NCBI GenBank assembly: GCA_022539475.1
Contig: VCMS01000032.1
Coordinates: 124,001-188,000, forward strand
Reading direction: 5' to 3'
Length of the DNA stretch: 64,000 bases
From: Gracilaria domingensis
Taxonomy: Eukaryota; Rhodophyta; Florideophyceae; Gracilariales; Gracilariaceae
How positions within the stretch are numbered: the stretch's first letter is position 1; each line of letters begins with the position of its first letter. The notes beneath the pieces are model-generated. The model was given only the letters and a program-made list of their open reading frames with translations. It searched no databases and was not told where the DNA came from. Positions 32,050 to 42,304 of the stretch are shown piece after piece. A program made the position numbers and the translations under genes.

Positions 32050-34701
32050 ATGCCTCAGCGTAACGCGAGACGAAGTAAGAACCCGAGTACCAAGCGGGCA
32101 CGCCAGACCAAGTCGTCAAGTGCCCAACGCACCCAACAAGCATCTTCCCATTCCGAAACACAGCCCGCTGATTCCCTTGTATCTGAACCTTCGCAGGAAG
32201 AAATGCCTTCAAAGGTGTGTTCCGTGTGCGCCGAAGAGGCCGTCGACTGGGCTGTCGGGCACTGTCCCCATGTCGTCTGCGGCAATTGCTTTCACCGTAT
32301 GCGCGTTCTCTATGATCGTAAAACGTGCGTCATGTGCAATGATGCCATCAAGCAGGTAGCTGTTGTTCCTTTGAACTTGTACTCGGAATCGATGACATTC
32401 GATGCAGCAGTTGCATTACCTGGAGCATTCCACGATAAGAAGGTCGACATGTGGTTCCTAGACCGCAACAGGTATCAACAACTTCGTACCGTAAGGGGTT
32501 GGAAGTGCTCTCATCGCTCTTGTGCCCAGAAGGATCCTCAACAATCTACATTCCATAACGCTGAGCAGCTGCGAGCCCATGTCAGATCAGTTCATCGCTG
32601 CGTTTATTGTAACATTTGTTTTAGTGGTCGTAAGTCATTTGTGTCCGAACTGCAGCTGTACCCACTCGACAAGGATCGAAACCATAGTTCTAGACAACGG
32701 GCTCATATGCGCAAGGAGCATTCAACGTGCAAGTTCTGCCGAAAATATTTCTTGGATGACGATGCACTCTACTCTCATCTGCAGGAAACCCATGAGACAT
32801 GCACTTTATGCGAGCGTAATGGAAGAATGCATGAATATTACGTCAACTTTGAGCAACTGGAGCGCCATTATGAACAGGAACACTACGTCTGCCAACAAGA
32901 CTCTTGCCGCGGGGTTGTGTTTCCCACCAATATCGCCTTACAGGCGCATATTCACACTCGCCATGGCGAAGCTTCTCGTGGCACCAGAGCTCGAGCTCTT
33001 CGTGTAAACTTGGCCGACTTGCATCAAGAGGATGAACCTAGGCGATCAGCGATGCACTCTCAAAGTGATGTGCAACGTGAACGAGAGCTTCAAGCTGCTC
33101 GTCGTCGAGCGTTTCTTTCTTCAAATGTTGTATTCTCTGGCGCCCTAAATCTTGATGACACCACATTGGACTCGGTACCAGATGTGGAAGATGATGCCCC
33201 TGCGTCATCGCTTAATACACCTCTTAACGTGCAATCCTCCGCGTCGACTTCTGCACAGGAGGCCAGGGACTCAGCTACTCGGAATCATCATTCAACTGAT
33301 GAGAACGTCGATGCACAGACTCGCAGACCAGATGACGGACGCTTCCATCCCCTCAGTTTCCCGAGGGATGGCGAAGAGAGACAAGCGCGTAATACTTTGT
33401 TGGTGAGGACCATGCGTTCGCTGCTTGAACCGGGCGAGTACGAGGACTTCAGGACAACGTCTGCAGACTTTCAGAGCGGCAAAAAGAGCGCCGAGGAGTA
33501 CTACGATGCGGTCGTTGATTGTTTCGGCGTTCGTGCTGCGGTTCGTGACATTCTTCCTGAACTAGTCGCGCTTTTGCCCAATCCGCTTCTGAGAGAGCCA
33601 CTGCTTCAAATCTGTTTGCGGAGAACCAACACGCCGGGCAACGAAGCCGGATATCTTCACCCGAACGGACCGAACTCCTCATCCCAACAAACTTCAAATG
33701 GGCGAGCGGAACAGTTCCCAACTCTGTCTGATGCGCCGCCACCTCGAAGAAGGAAAACCCCAAAAACACAGAGGTTCGGGACTTTGGGTCCTGAAGAGTT
33801 CCCGCGGCTTGGGCGAGTTAACAGGGTCGGTCAGGCCGCAGAACCGAATGCAAGTGAAGCATCTTCATCATCTGCTCCACGGTCAACACCTAGTGTTGCT
33901 CGATCCAATCGGCCACCCGAACAGCGGAAGACAGCTGCAACAATCTTGAGAGAAGCGCCCCCGACCTCGGCTTTGAGAGGCCTAAGGGTAACAGGTGCTC
34001 CAGCTCCTAGTGTGAGACCTTCCCCGTTGTCGGTTGCTCCCAGTGCGAGACCTTCCCCGTTGTCGGTTGCTCCCAGTGTGAGACCCTCACCGGCATCGAC
34101 TGATGCGTTTCCATCGTTGCCATCTGCGAGCGCAAGTGCTGCGGTCCCTCCAAGACCATCACAAAGGCAGGGCTCAAATACTTCGGCACAAAGACGCTCT
34201 GCAGTGTCGTCGTTTACAGACTTTCCAGCTTTGGGAGCACCAACCAACTCGGTATCAGAGGAGTCTCAAGCAAATGATGCAGCGGCTCAGCCCACAGAGG
34301 ACAGCGCTCCCTCGGCTGATGTTTCGATGCGAGTTGGAGCCGTGTGGGGCGGGGCTGCAAGTAATGGCCGAGGGGGGAAAAGGCGTGGACCTGGAAATAG
34401 ACGTCGTCCTGCAACACCACCAAAGTCTGTGGTCTTGAGCTCGTCGAATATCCCCGATTTTCGCGCTACCTCTGGATTGGATCGGGGTGCAGCGTCGCAA
34501 CCATCCCAAAGTCAAGAAAATGAAGATGGGAAGCGCAATAAAGTCATTGATGTGGCTCAGATCGCAAAAGCGAGGCGAGAAGCACTTCGAAATAGCAGTG
34601 TTCCAAAGGTTGGGAGCAGTGGCTACGGTTTCGCATGGGAGCGAAAGAAAGCGCAGCAGAAGAAGAAAGAGATCAAAAGCAGCATGAACCTCAATGGGTA
34701 A
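32050..34701 (+). CDS. HEL2/ZNF598: Hel2/ZNF598-type RING E3 ligase of ribosome quality control
   Basis: Hel2/ZNF598 senses collided ribosomes and ubiquitinates 40S proteins to start ribosome quality control. The 883-residue frame starts at a good-context ATG (CACCATGC). Residues 1-50 are basic and Ser/Gln-rich. A RING follows at about 57-97, starting CSVCAEEAVDWA with HCPHVVCGNCFHR and ending CVMCN. A DMWFLDRN-type linker leads into a run of C2H2-like fingers at about 150-310 (HVRSVH, HMRKEHSTCKFC, HLQETHETC, YEQEHYVC), the family order. The second half is disordered, with PTL/FPxL-type motifs (EQFPTLSD, EEFPRLG, FTDFPALGAP) also seen in ZNF598. A 33-bp tandem repeat lies within it. It is a single intact exon. 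Confidence 0.93.
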   Translation: MPQRNARRSKNPSTKRARQTKSSSAQRTQQASSHSETQPADSLVSEPSQEEMPSKVCSVCAEEAVDWAVGHCPHVVCGNCFHRMRVLYDRKTCVMCNDAIKQVAVVPLNLYSESMTFDAAVALPGAFHDKKVDMWFLDRNRYQQLRTVRGWKCSHRSCAQKDPQQSTFHNAEQLRAHVRSVHRCVYCNICFSGRKSFVSELQLYPLDKDRNHSSRQRAHMRKEHSTCKFCRKYFLDDDALYSHLQETHETCTLCERNGRMHEYYVNFEQLERHYEQEHYVCQQDSCRGVVFPTNIALQAHIHTRHGEASRGTRARALRVNLADLHQEDEPRRSAMHSQSDVQRERELQAARRRAFLSSNVVFSGALNLDDTTLDSVPDVEDDAPASSLNTPLNVQSSASTSAQEARDSATRNHHSTDENVDAQTRRPDDGRFHPLSFPRDGEERQARNTLLVRTMRSLLEPGEYEDFRTTSADFQSGKKSAEEYYDAVVDCFGVRAAVRDILPELVALLPNPLLREPLLQICLRRTNTPGNEAGYLHPNGPNSSSQQTSNGRAEQFPTLSDAPPPRRRKTPKTQRFGTLGPEEFPRLGRVNRVGQAAEPNASEASSSSAPRSTPSVARSNRPPEQRKTAATILREAPPTSALRGLRVTGAPAPSVRPSPLSVAPSARPSPLSVAPSVRPSPASTDAFPSLPSASASAAVPPRPSQRQGSNTSAQRRSAVSSFTDFPALGAPTNSVSEESQANDAAAQPTEDSAPSADVSMRVGAVWGGAASNGRGGKRRGPGNRRRPATPPKSVVLSSSNIPDFRATSGLDRGAASQPSQSQENEDGKRNKVIDVAQIAKARREALRNSSVPKVGSSGYGFAWERKKAQQKKKEIKSSMNLNG
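34009..34092 (+). repeat. 33-bp coding tandem repeat, about 2.5 copies
   Basis: Units at 34009-34041, 34042-34074 and a partial unit to 34092 encode an 11-residue period (VRPSPLSVAPS). The first two differ at one base, so the duplication looks recent. It sits in the disordered tail of the Hel2/ZNF598 protein. Confidence 0.9.
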
Positions 34702-35558
34702 AGGGCAAGCCCTCTGCCAGCTGGTTTTCTGTTCCAGAGCTTCGAAACATGGAGCCTATTTCAATTAAGCTGCCTGTGTTTATCTTGAGGTGAAGAAGAA
34801 AAGCTTTGGAATGCTTTCGATTGACTCAAAATGGCTGTGACTCCGAACTTGGGTGTAGATCCACACCGACGTTTTCGTTGACTGTAAGTGGTAGAAGGTG
34901 TTTCCACCTTCGATCAAACTTCGACGAGGTGATAATCTTACTTTGACATATTTTCTAACACAACTTTTTGTAAACTCAGCGTCCTCAATCGAGTAACTAC
35001 GCCATTGAAAGAGCTTGAGTTCTACCGTATAAGCTGTGTCTCTCTATGACGTGAATTTCTCATTTGCGTGTAAACTTCCCTTATCCATCTAGCAGAAGAC
35101 GTATCTAAACTATCCAAGACCGCTTCTGTTTTAAAGCGAAGTTGTGCATAGAACTCCTATCGTTGTTCTTTTCTATTTGCGTTCTATTTACGTGTACACG
35201 CACAGTCACTGTGTTCTACAGACTTCAACTTCTTCGATGGTAAGGCCACTCTCGTCTTCTTCTTGCAAGTTTTTTTTTTTTTGTTTCAAACTATCCTCTC
35301 CGATGACCGTTTGTTTATCAATCGTGCGCTTACCTGTCGGGAGTTGCATATCGTATATCTCGAGAGCAGAAATTGGTTTCCCTTTCGTTCTTTACTTGCA
35401 GTCAATGGCACCTATGCTTCACTTCAACGACCCCACAATTGTCCTTGCGCAGGACTCGTTGATTATAATATCTATTAGGTGACAAAGCTCAAGAGCAGCA
35501 ACGCTCGGCTGGGGAACCGAGCTGAAGGATTTTTGTTATTCGACAGCAAACAGTCTCA
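34702..35558. other. Intergenic
   Basis: About 860 bases between two same-strand genes. It contains a GAAGGTG/CACCTTC hairpin with a 4-base loop near 34894-34911 and a T13 run near 35270. Short frames upstream of 35559 could be part of the next gene's leader. Confidence 0.5.
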
Positions 35559-38404
35559 ATGGTGCTACACAGTAGTCTTCTTCAAGTTGTCTGTATCTGT
35601 TCTCTCGCTGCTCTTGTTCAACCACGATTACAGAGTCAGCAGGACGATCATTCAACATCAACATCAACATCAAAAACGAAGCTTCTGAACAACCTGGGTT
35701 TGCGTGATGCTGGTAAGGATGTGAGTTATTCGCACCATCTAGATATGCATGGAGAATGTGGCAACATTCCTTTCAGTGTTTCAGAAGCCAAGGAAGCAAG
35801 ATGGGAAGGCCGAGCAAAAGCGATTCAAACGCTAGGCAAAACCGACAAAGTGCAGCGCAACAGACTTGGCTCCGTTCACATCACTCAACCTCGAAAGAAC
35901 AGCTTCGCAAACGTCATACTACGGCCTTCGGCACAGACAGAGACGAGACAGATGCAGATGCAGATGCAGTCGTTATCCACGCCGCTCTTTGCGGAAATTG
36001 CGGAAACCACTGCACCAAGGTCCACATCCAGAGCAGTCTCTTCTGCTAAGCCCGTCTCCACCGTTGCGATACCATCTGCTTCAAATGGAATCTCGACCCA
36101 AGCCATTCCATCATCGCCCCAGGTAATTGCCAGCGTAGCAAGTCTTCCTAGCTCAAGTGCCACTGCCCTTTTACCGTCCTTAACGTCTTCATTCTCCCCG
36201 AGTGCTGCCTACAGCGTTGATGCTAATGCTCCTATTGCGTCGAAAGCTCCGCAATGGACTTCCTCATTTTCACCCCACTTATTAACGGTCGAGGCTTCCG
36301 CATCACCGTCTTTCTCAAGAACCGCGACCCCTCTCATTTCAGTTTCCACGTTGCCATCACCATCCGCTTTCCCTTCAAAGGAGGCAGAGGGTTCGGCAGC
36401 ACCCTCCCAATCAATGCGGCCGTCCGAAATACCATCCGAAACTTCTCGTGTATTACCGGAGGTCTCGCCAAATATCGAAACTGGTGATGAGACAAAGAAC
36501 CAAACGGAACATCTTGCAATCGGTGAAAGTGTTGTTGTCTCCATGTTTTCTCATGGCCCTTTACTGAATAGGATTGGTTACCCTGTCAACGATACCCAAT
36601 TTTCTGATGTTCTTATCATCTTGTCCATGAACAATAGCAGGCATGACGAGATGCCGATTATCGCACGACAAGAATCCCTGAACATTTCTGAATCAGTTGT
36701 GACTGTCAAGGCTTGTGCGAATGAACTCATCAAGAATGAAGAATCGAAACCAACCGTATCTTTACATGCATTTGAACGCTCCACACTAGGAGAAGCTGAC
36801 TTGATAGTTTCACGTGGCTTTCAAAGTTCTTTTCAGTATAACGAGACTCACACTTGCCTGATGGGACTCACCCTCGAGATACCTTCCAGTACCTTCGGCA
36901 CAGTGTATCTTGTGCTCTCGCAGCGTCTATCTCCTGCAATGGCCGTAGTGGAGATGTCAGCCGTTAAATCATCGAACTCGATCGGGACAGCTCCGCTTGT
37001 TTGGAATCGAGACCTCCTATCAATCCCGGAGAAGGCGAACGTGAGCCTTGATGCCGCTGAAAAGGCGAAAGTATTCGTCATATCTTCCTGGCCCAATGTC
37101 CATCATGTTGAACTACGAGATATGCGGGTAGATAGCTCCGGTCTACGACATATGTATGGGTCGACGTCTCGCTTCCCAAATCCTATTTGTGATGAGTCTG
37201 GTACGCAACTTGTCACATCAATCGTTGGAAAACATCTGGGCATTGGTCCAAACGAAATTGCTGCCATTCCAGTTCCAGTTCAAAATTGCGAAGATTCATA
37301 CTCACTTGACGTCATTCTCAGTGCTCTCGCCTTTGTTAGCAAGACCGTTGAGGTATCATCGTCATTGAATGCATTTGTTGTTTTTGACGACCGACTCCAA
37401 GAAAGTGGTTTCTTAAGCGACTCAAGACTGCAAAAGGAGTTGGAAGGGCTTGCGAGCGCTGGAGTGCTTACTTTCATACCTAGAAAAGTATGTCATGAAG
37501 TGGAGCCATCTTATATAGCTGTGGAGCTTTTGGCCGCCGTGTTAACAATGATGCAAATTCATCCTCTGTAGAAGAGTTTGTGGTTCAGTCATCTGCGTGT
37601 TCGGACAGTTTTGATGTTTTCGGACCAGGAGATATCACCACCACTGCGTCCATTGCGGGTCCAGAATCATATGTGAACATCGTTTCGGGTTCAAATGCCG
37701 CTGCAGGGGGCGTTCTAAGCGTTTTTCTGTTGATGTCTCTGAATCAGAATCGAAAATTAAACGTTACCGATGCGAAGATCCTACTTCAGGGGCTCACAAA
37801 GACGATCCCTCTAATTGGGAACATAAGCACTGGTGAGTTTAGCGGAACTGGGTCTGCTCTGCCACTCCTGGGGGGCACTACATCACTCTCCGACTTGAGA
37901 AAGTCCTTCACAAAACTACCATCTTCACAGCCCACGGGGAATGATTTCATTCGGTTCTTATCAAAGTTGCCCATTGGAGCTATCATTGGAATTTGCTTCG
38001 CAGTTTGCCTTGTCTTTATCTTGGTTGTTGTAGGGGGTGTCTTTGTATTTCGACGCAGAAGGAGATCAGGTGAAGAAGAGGAGGGGGAATCTACATTCGA
38101 AGAAGATATCGAGAATCATGCAATACGAGACAGCCAGATTACTGCGACTCAAAACAACTCTGCTCTCCAACGGCCCCCTACAATAACAAATATCCAATCA
38201 CCAATTCCGCTTCGCCGTCCACCTGAGAATCTCGATACGGATAAAAGCCGTCCAGTACAGCCGCAAGCTAATCGCATTCCTGTTGTACAGAGATTACTCT
38301 CGTTAAACAGAACCAAGGAGTCGCCCATCACCAAGGGTGACAAAGCTTCATGGTTTGCTACCCCAAGGAGCGAAAAGCCTGAAAGTCATACTTTCAATAG
38401 ATGA
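35559..38404 (+). CDS. Catalytically dead subtilisin-like type I membrane protein (one frame change)
   Basis: An N-terminal hydrophobic stretch (about residues 5-20) looks like a signal peptide. It is followed by about 300 Ser/Thr/Pro/Ala-rich residues, likely glycosylated. A domain aligning with proteinase K/S8 subtilases starts near residue 500: VFVISSW matches VYVIDTG, ESGTQLVTSIVGK matches GHGTHVAG, EPSYIAVGAF matches EPSVCTVGA, FDVFGPGD matches LDIFGPGT, and SGSNAAAGGV matches SGTSMATPHV. The Asp, His and Ser of the triad are replaced by Ser509, Ser547 and an Asn (codon 37694-37696), and the oxyanion Asn region is altered too. Near 37523 the frame changes; one more G would restore VGAF. 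The C-terminus has one membrane span (AIIGICFAVCLVFILVVVGG) followed by RRRRR and a cytosolic tail. I infer a surface or vacuolar pseudoprotease of about 945 residues. Confidence 0.75.
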
Positions 38405-38870
38405 CGCAATTCAACGCGTTTGTAAAACCGAGACTGTCCATTCTGGAAGTGCACATGTAAAGGATTGGTGAGTTTTGCTCTTGCTGAAGGTCTTTGTACG
38501 AGAATGTTATAATATCTCACATCTGCAAATTCTGCAGTGCAGTACGCGATAGAGGTCCTGGTCTTCGCATTCACATATAGTGCGAAGACTTCCTAGTGAG
38601 AGAGCGGTTCTTTCAGAACGCTCCGCAGCTAGTTCTAGTTAAACTAGGGGGCCTTGAATGAGAGGGATTAGTGATTCGACAGAACCGAACAAAGCGTCCG
38701 TCAAAGAATGAAAGGAGGTTATGGTATGAGCGAATAAGCTATTATGTTTTATAGTAACGCACGTCTACTCTCCAGAGCCACTACTCTTAGTACGGAAAAA
38801 ACCGTAGTTGGCGAGAAGTAAATGGATGACTTATATATCGTGCTTGTGATGTGCGTGACCCCGAGGCACG
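38405..38870. other. Intergenic between convergent gene ends
   Basis: 466 bases between the ends of the pseudoprotease and trehalase genes. It contains copy B of a dispersed hairpin element and a small CTAGTT A AACTAG inverted repeat. Confidence 0.5.
38589..38624 (+). repeat. Dispersed hairpin element, copy B
   Basis: It begins with CTTCCTAGTGAGAGA as in copy A at 14163. The following stem is GAGCG plus TTCT (with one bulged G) pairing with AGAACGCTC. Stem bases differ from copy A while pairing is kept. Confidence 0.4.
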
Positions 38871-40958
38871 TTAAGCCTCCAAGACGTGCGGGTACTTCTT
38901 GAGTAACCACAATATGGTGCCATTGGTCCAACCAAAACCAGTCTGAGGCTTGTATTCACCACCTTCTCCCCGTTTTCCTGTTTCAGATCTGCAGTCATAC
39001 TTCTCATGAAACACGTTCTCCTTTCTCCAGCCTTGATACGCACTGTTCACGAAACGACGAGCAACTTCCTCCGCGGCCTCTGTTCCACCACTGTCTGGGT
39101 CCAACTTTCCGACCCTGTCCAACACGTCGACAGCAATATCTATTAGAGGTGGCCAGCAGTTTGGAAAATCCCATTGCTCCTTAGTTACTTGAGTCGTGGC
39201 CGCTAATCCACCTTTGTCGACCAGACCCGACTTGTTCATTACCGCGTCCACGAAGGACTTGAGAGCAAATTTACCACCCTTCCACTCGCTGTCGAAACAT
39301 CCGCTCCAGATTGGCATCATTCCGGCCACAGACGATATAGCTGTACTTTGTTCCTCACTCACATCGTAATCGAAGCCAAACAGTTTGTCGTAGTCAAACA
39401 GCACGGAGCTGATGGATTGCTTTCGATCTTCTGCCATCTTTTCATATTGCAAGCATTTGTCTGTGTGAATACGAAACTGTTCATTCGCAGACATATTGGA
39501 AGCAGCTGCAACGCCGTTCTGACTGTAGTGAGAGGCCAGTTGGTGATGCAAGTTGGCCGTCTTTTTCTCAACGAGGTACAAAATGCTGTTCAAACAGCAT
39601 GGCACAATGTTGACGGCCTGCGTTTGAGAAACACAGTTATCGCCGTTGCAGAACCAGCGTGAAGAGTAGTCCCAGCCGCTTTCGGCACCAGCAGCAAGAT
39701 GTCTATATATCTCGGTGCGCACAGTATGGTCGCCGCGAAGATGAGGAGCGCGAGCCATCATCTCATCAGCAGTTTCAGTATCCTCTTTAAAGGATTCGGG
39801 ACGAGCATAATCCGTGACCACGTTATACACAGATAATCGATAAGAGGAAACAGAAGTGTTGGGATGCACACGCGATACAGCATGAGAGCGCTCAAACGAA
39901 TCTAGTTCAATGTCCAGATAAGGCACGGTTTCAACCAGCCACTGTATCTTTTCGTCGTGATCGGAAAGCGCCTGATAAACTTGGTCGACAGCCAATGCAA
40001 GCACCGGCGGCTGCGAGCGATTCAAGTAGTACACACGATTGCCATTAGGAACAAATCCAAACTGCTTGACGAGATGAATGAGATTGCGAACTGCGCTCTT
40101 TGCCGACTGGAGCATATCACAAGCTATCAAGCCCTTGACGATCCAGAAAGTGTCCCAGTAATAACACTCCTGGAAACGACCGCCGGGAATGAAAAACGGA
40201 TGCGGCAAAGGAATGAGCGACGAAACCTGCGTATGCTGGTCCATAGAAATGGAGGTATCAAACGAGCGTGCCAGCACGCGCCATCTCTTCTTGATATCCA
40301 TTACAAACTCTACGAGATGCGGGTCCAGCCTATCCGAGTTACGTTGCAGAAAGGATGGAATTTGGTCGTTGTAGTCGACGGGAGTATGCACGCGCATGAG
40401 CTTTTGCGCGGGTTCTCTGACGGCCCACTGCAGGAAGTGTGCGTACTGCTGCTCCGAAACGTTGCCTTGCGCAAGAGCATAGAAGCGCTTCAAAACAACG
40501 TCTGGAGGATGCGCCAGCTCCATGTCGACAAACGTCTTGGAGTCATCAAACGGCCGAAACGGGGAATTCTGCACGAAGCGCAAGACATCCGGGTTGCAGA
40601 ACACCTTTGCGGCCGGGAACAGCTGGTCGCGCTTGTCCACGCTCAACAGGCGCGTATCCTCGGCGTGGTGCAGGCGAAAGGCGGACGGGTCGGACGACGC
40701 CATCTGGAGGCGGCAGGGCTGACAATGAGCGGCGGGCGGGCTCACCGCGCGCGGCTGCAAGGCGTGCGCGCTGCCAGCGCGCAGGAAGGAAGAGCGCGGG
40801 CCCATGGCGGATATGGAACGCAGGTCGGCGCGCGCAGCCGCGCGCGCCGTCGGGGCGATCGCGCGCAGCGCTCCGCCATTTAAGCGAAACGGCACGGCGA
40901 CGAACGCCAGCGGCGTGCGTCGGCGCGCGCGACACGATGACAGGCAATGCACCGCCAT
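38871..40958 (-). CDS. TRE: Trehalase (glycoside hydrolase family 37)
   Basis: GH37 trehalases hydrolyse trehalose to two glucose. The 695-residue frame is a single exon from ATG 40958. Signature 1, PGGRFQECYYWDTFW, lies at about residue 260, with Phe/Trp after DT where most have Tyr. Signature 2, QWDFPNCWPP, lies at about 600 and has Cys in a usually small-residue position. The C-terminal GEGGEYKPQTGFGWTNG completes the active site. Residues 1-85 precede the catalytic domain, are rich in Arg, Ala and Ser and nearly free of acids, and are encoded by the GC-rich island. This could be an organelle presequence or signal, or a composition effect; ATGs also occur at residues 52 and 86. Red algae and their relatives use varied low-molecular-weight sugars, so the substrate is inferred from family only. 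Confidence 0.93.
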   Translation of the reverse strand: MAVHCLSSCRARRRTPLAFVAVPFRLNGGALRAIAPTARAAARADLRSISAMGPRSSFLRAGSAHALQPRAVSPPAAHCQPCRLQMASSDPSAFRLHHAEDTRLLSVDKRDQLFPAAKVFCNPDVLRFVQNSPFRPFDDSKTFVDMELAHPPDVVLKRFYALAQGNVSEQQYAHFLQWAVREPAQKLMRVHTPVDYNDQIPSFLQRNSDRLDPHLVEFVMDIKKRWRVLARSFDTSISMDQHTQVSSLIPLPHPFFIPGGRFQECYYWDTFWIVKGLIACDMLQSAKSAVRNLIHLVKQFGFVPNGNRVYYLNRSQPPVLALAVDQVYQALSDHDEKIQWLVETVPYLDIELDSFERSHAVSRVHPNTSVSSYRLSVYNVVTDYARPESFKEDTETADEMMARAPHLRGDHTVRTEIYRHLAAGAESGWDYSSRWFCNGDNCVSQTQAVNIVPCCLNSILYLVEKKTANLHHQLASHYSQNGVAAASNMSANEQFRIHTDKCLQYEKMAEDRKQSISSVLFDYDKLFGFDYDVSEEQSTAISSVAGMMPIWSGCFDSEWKGGKFALKSFVDAVMNKSGLVDKGGLAATTQVTKEQWDFPNCWPPLIDIAVDVLDRVGKLDPDSGGTEAAEEVARRFVNSAYQGWRKENVFHEKYDCRSETGKRGEGGEYKPQTGFGWTNGTILWLLKKYPHVLEA

Positions 40959-41187
40959 GTTGGGCGCAACTGATAGAGAGCGAATCCCTCACACTTTGCG
41001 CCGTGGCGGGCGTGCGGCTGTCGAGACCGCGCCGCGTCGAGCGCCGCGAGCACAAGCGCGCCGCCCGCGCCTGCGCCCGCGCGGCGGCGGTTGACAGCAG
41101 CGCAGCGCGCACGCGTGTCGACCTTTCTGTATCTCTCTCTCCGCGCTCGCTGCGCAAGCTTCCACTGCAGCGCATCGCCGCATGCGG

Positions 41188-41815
41188 CTATTTTTTATTC
41201 GCCTTGAGCAGCGCCTCCAACCGCCTCTTCACGTCGGTGGAGAGCCCCTTCGGGTCCACCAGCGCCCACTTTCCGTCGTCCTGCTTGACCAGCTCCTTGT
41301 TGAATCCGAACGAGAAATAGTCGCCGTACCCCTGTCGCCAGTACCTCTCCAGCATGGTCTGGTCGTTTTTCTGGCGGTTCTGGCGCGACTTCTCCTGCAG
41401 CTCGCGCACCAGCGCGTTCTCCTGCGCGCTGGCCTCGCACCCCGGCCCCTCGCCCTTGTAGCACATGGGCTGCGAGATGATCTCCCTGCGCGCAATTCAC
41501 CCGCGCGCAATTCAGCCGCGGTCAGTGTCTACAGGCCGGTTCGATCGCGCGCATTTTCGCGTCGTGTCCTTTTTTTTTTTTCGCCCGCGCTGGGGAGATG
41601 TGCGCGACGACTTACGCGTGAGTGGCAGTGACCGACAGCAACGAAAGCACAATGGAAGCAGAGATGGAAGCAAGCGCGCGGCGCGCTCGAGACGGCGCCG
41701 CCGCCGCCACGCGCGACGCGTCATCGAGCCTGCATGTAAGGCGTTGGAAGCGCGCGCGCGGCGCGGCAGCATGCACGCGCGCGGGCGCGGCGCACCACGC
41801 CGGCAAGACAGCCAT
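41188..41815 (-). CDS. Thylakoid-lumen protein of unknown function with Tat-type signal
   Basis: Exon 1 (41815-41616) and exon 2 (41485-41188) join across a 130-nt intron (GTAAGT donor, CGCAG acceptor), in phase, giving 165 residues. Residues 1-40 are Ala/Arg/Pro-rich like a plastid transit peptide. Then comes SRARRALASISASIVLSLL ending in TATHA: twin arginine, hydrophobic core and an A-x-A-type lumen cleavage site. The mature part is about 99 residues. It has two cysteines eight apart near its N-terminus (MCYKGEGPGCEA), a charged helix (ENALVRELQEKSRQNRQKND) and an aromatic YWRQGYGDYFSFGF motif before a basic C-terminus. No ER signal precedes the transit peptide, which suggests a primary plastid. 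I do not recognise the family. Confidence 0.72.
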
Positions 41816-42220
41816 GGGGGGGGGGCGGCGGGGGCGGCGCTGCGTGCGCGACGAGCAGCTGTGGCTGCGCGCGGGGCAGCTGTCTCTGCGCCGGCGGAAC
41901 GCGGCGCGGCAGGGGAGGGAGGGTGGGGAGTGGCGCGCGCGCGCAGCACAAGGTGAACAAACGGCGCGGGCGGGGGACTGCTGAGAGCGGCGCGCGGCGC
42001 GCGGCGCCAACGGCGGCATCCCGCCGATCTGCGCGGCGCGGCGCGCGCCGCAGCCGCGCGCGCGGGTGGTGCGCAGCGGCGCCAGCTAGCGCCCTTTACA
42101 GCGCGCGCGCGCTCCGGTAACGTGTTTCGTCATGCGCAAAAACTTTTTCGTCCACAGACATGGCCCCACGCGAGGCGCGGCGCATGCCATGCGCCGCAGG
42201 CGCAACGCGCGCGCCGCCTC

Positions 42221-42304
42221 CACGTGCACCTTTCGCGCCGCATCCACACCGCTGCCACGCGTGCGCCGCGTCCACGTGGGGCGCGTGTGAGTCGCGTCCA
42301 CGTG
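42221..42304. promoter_or_regulatory. Cluster of three CACGTG boxes
   Basis: CACGTG occurs at 42221-42226, 42273-42278 and 42299-42304. The last two are inside near-identical GCGTCCACGTGG units. In other lineages this core binds bZIP or bHLH factors, for light or phosphate control. Here that is only a suggestion from location. Confidence 0.4.
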
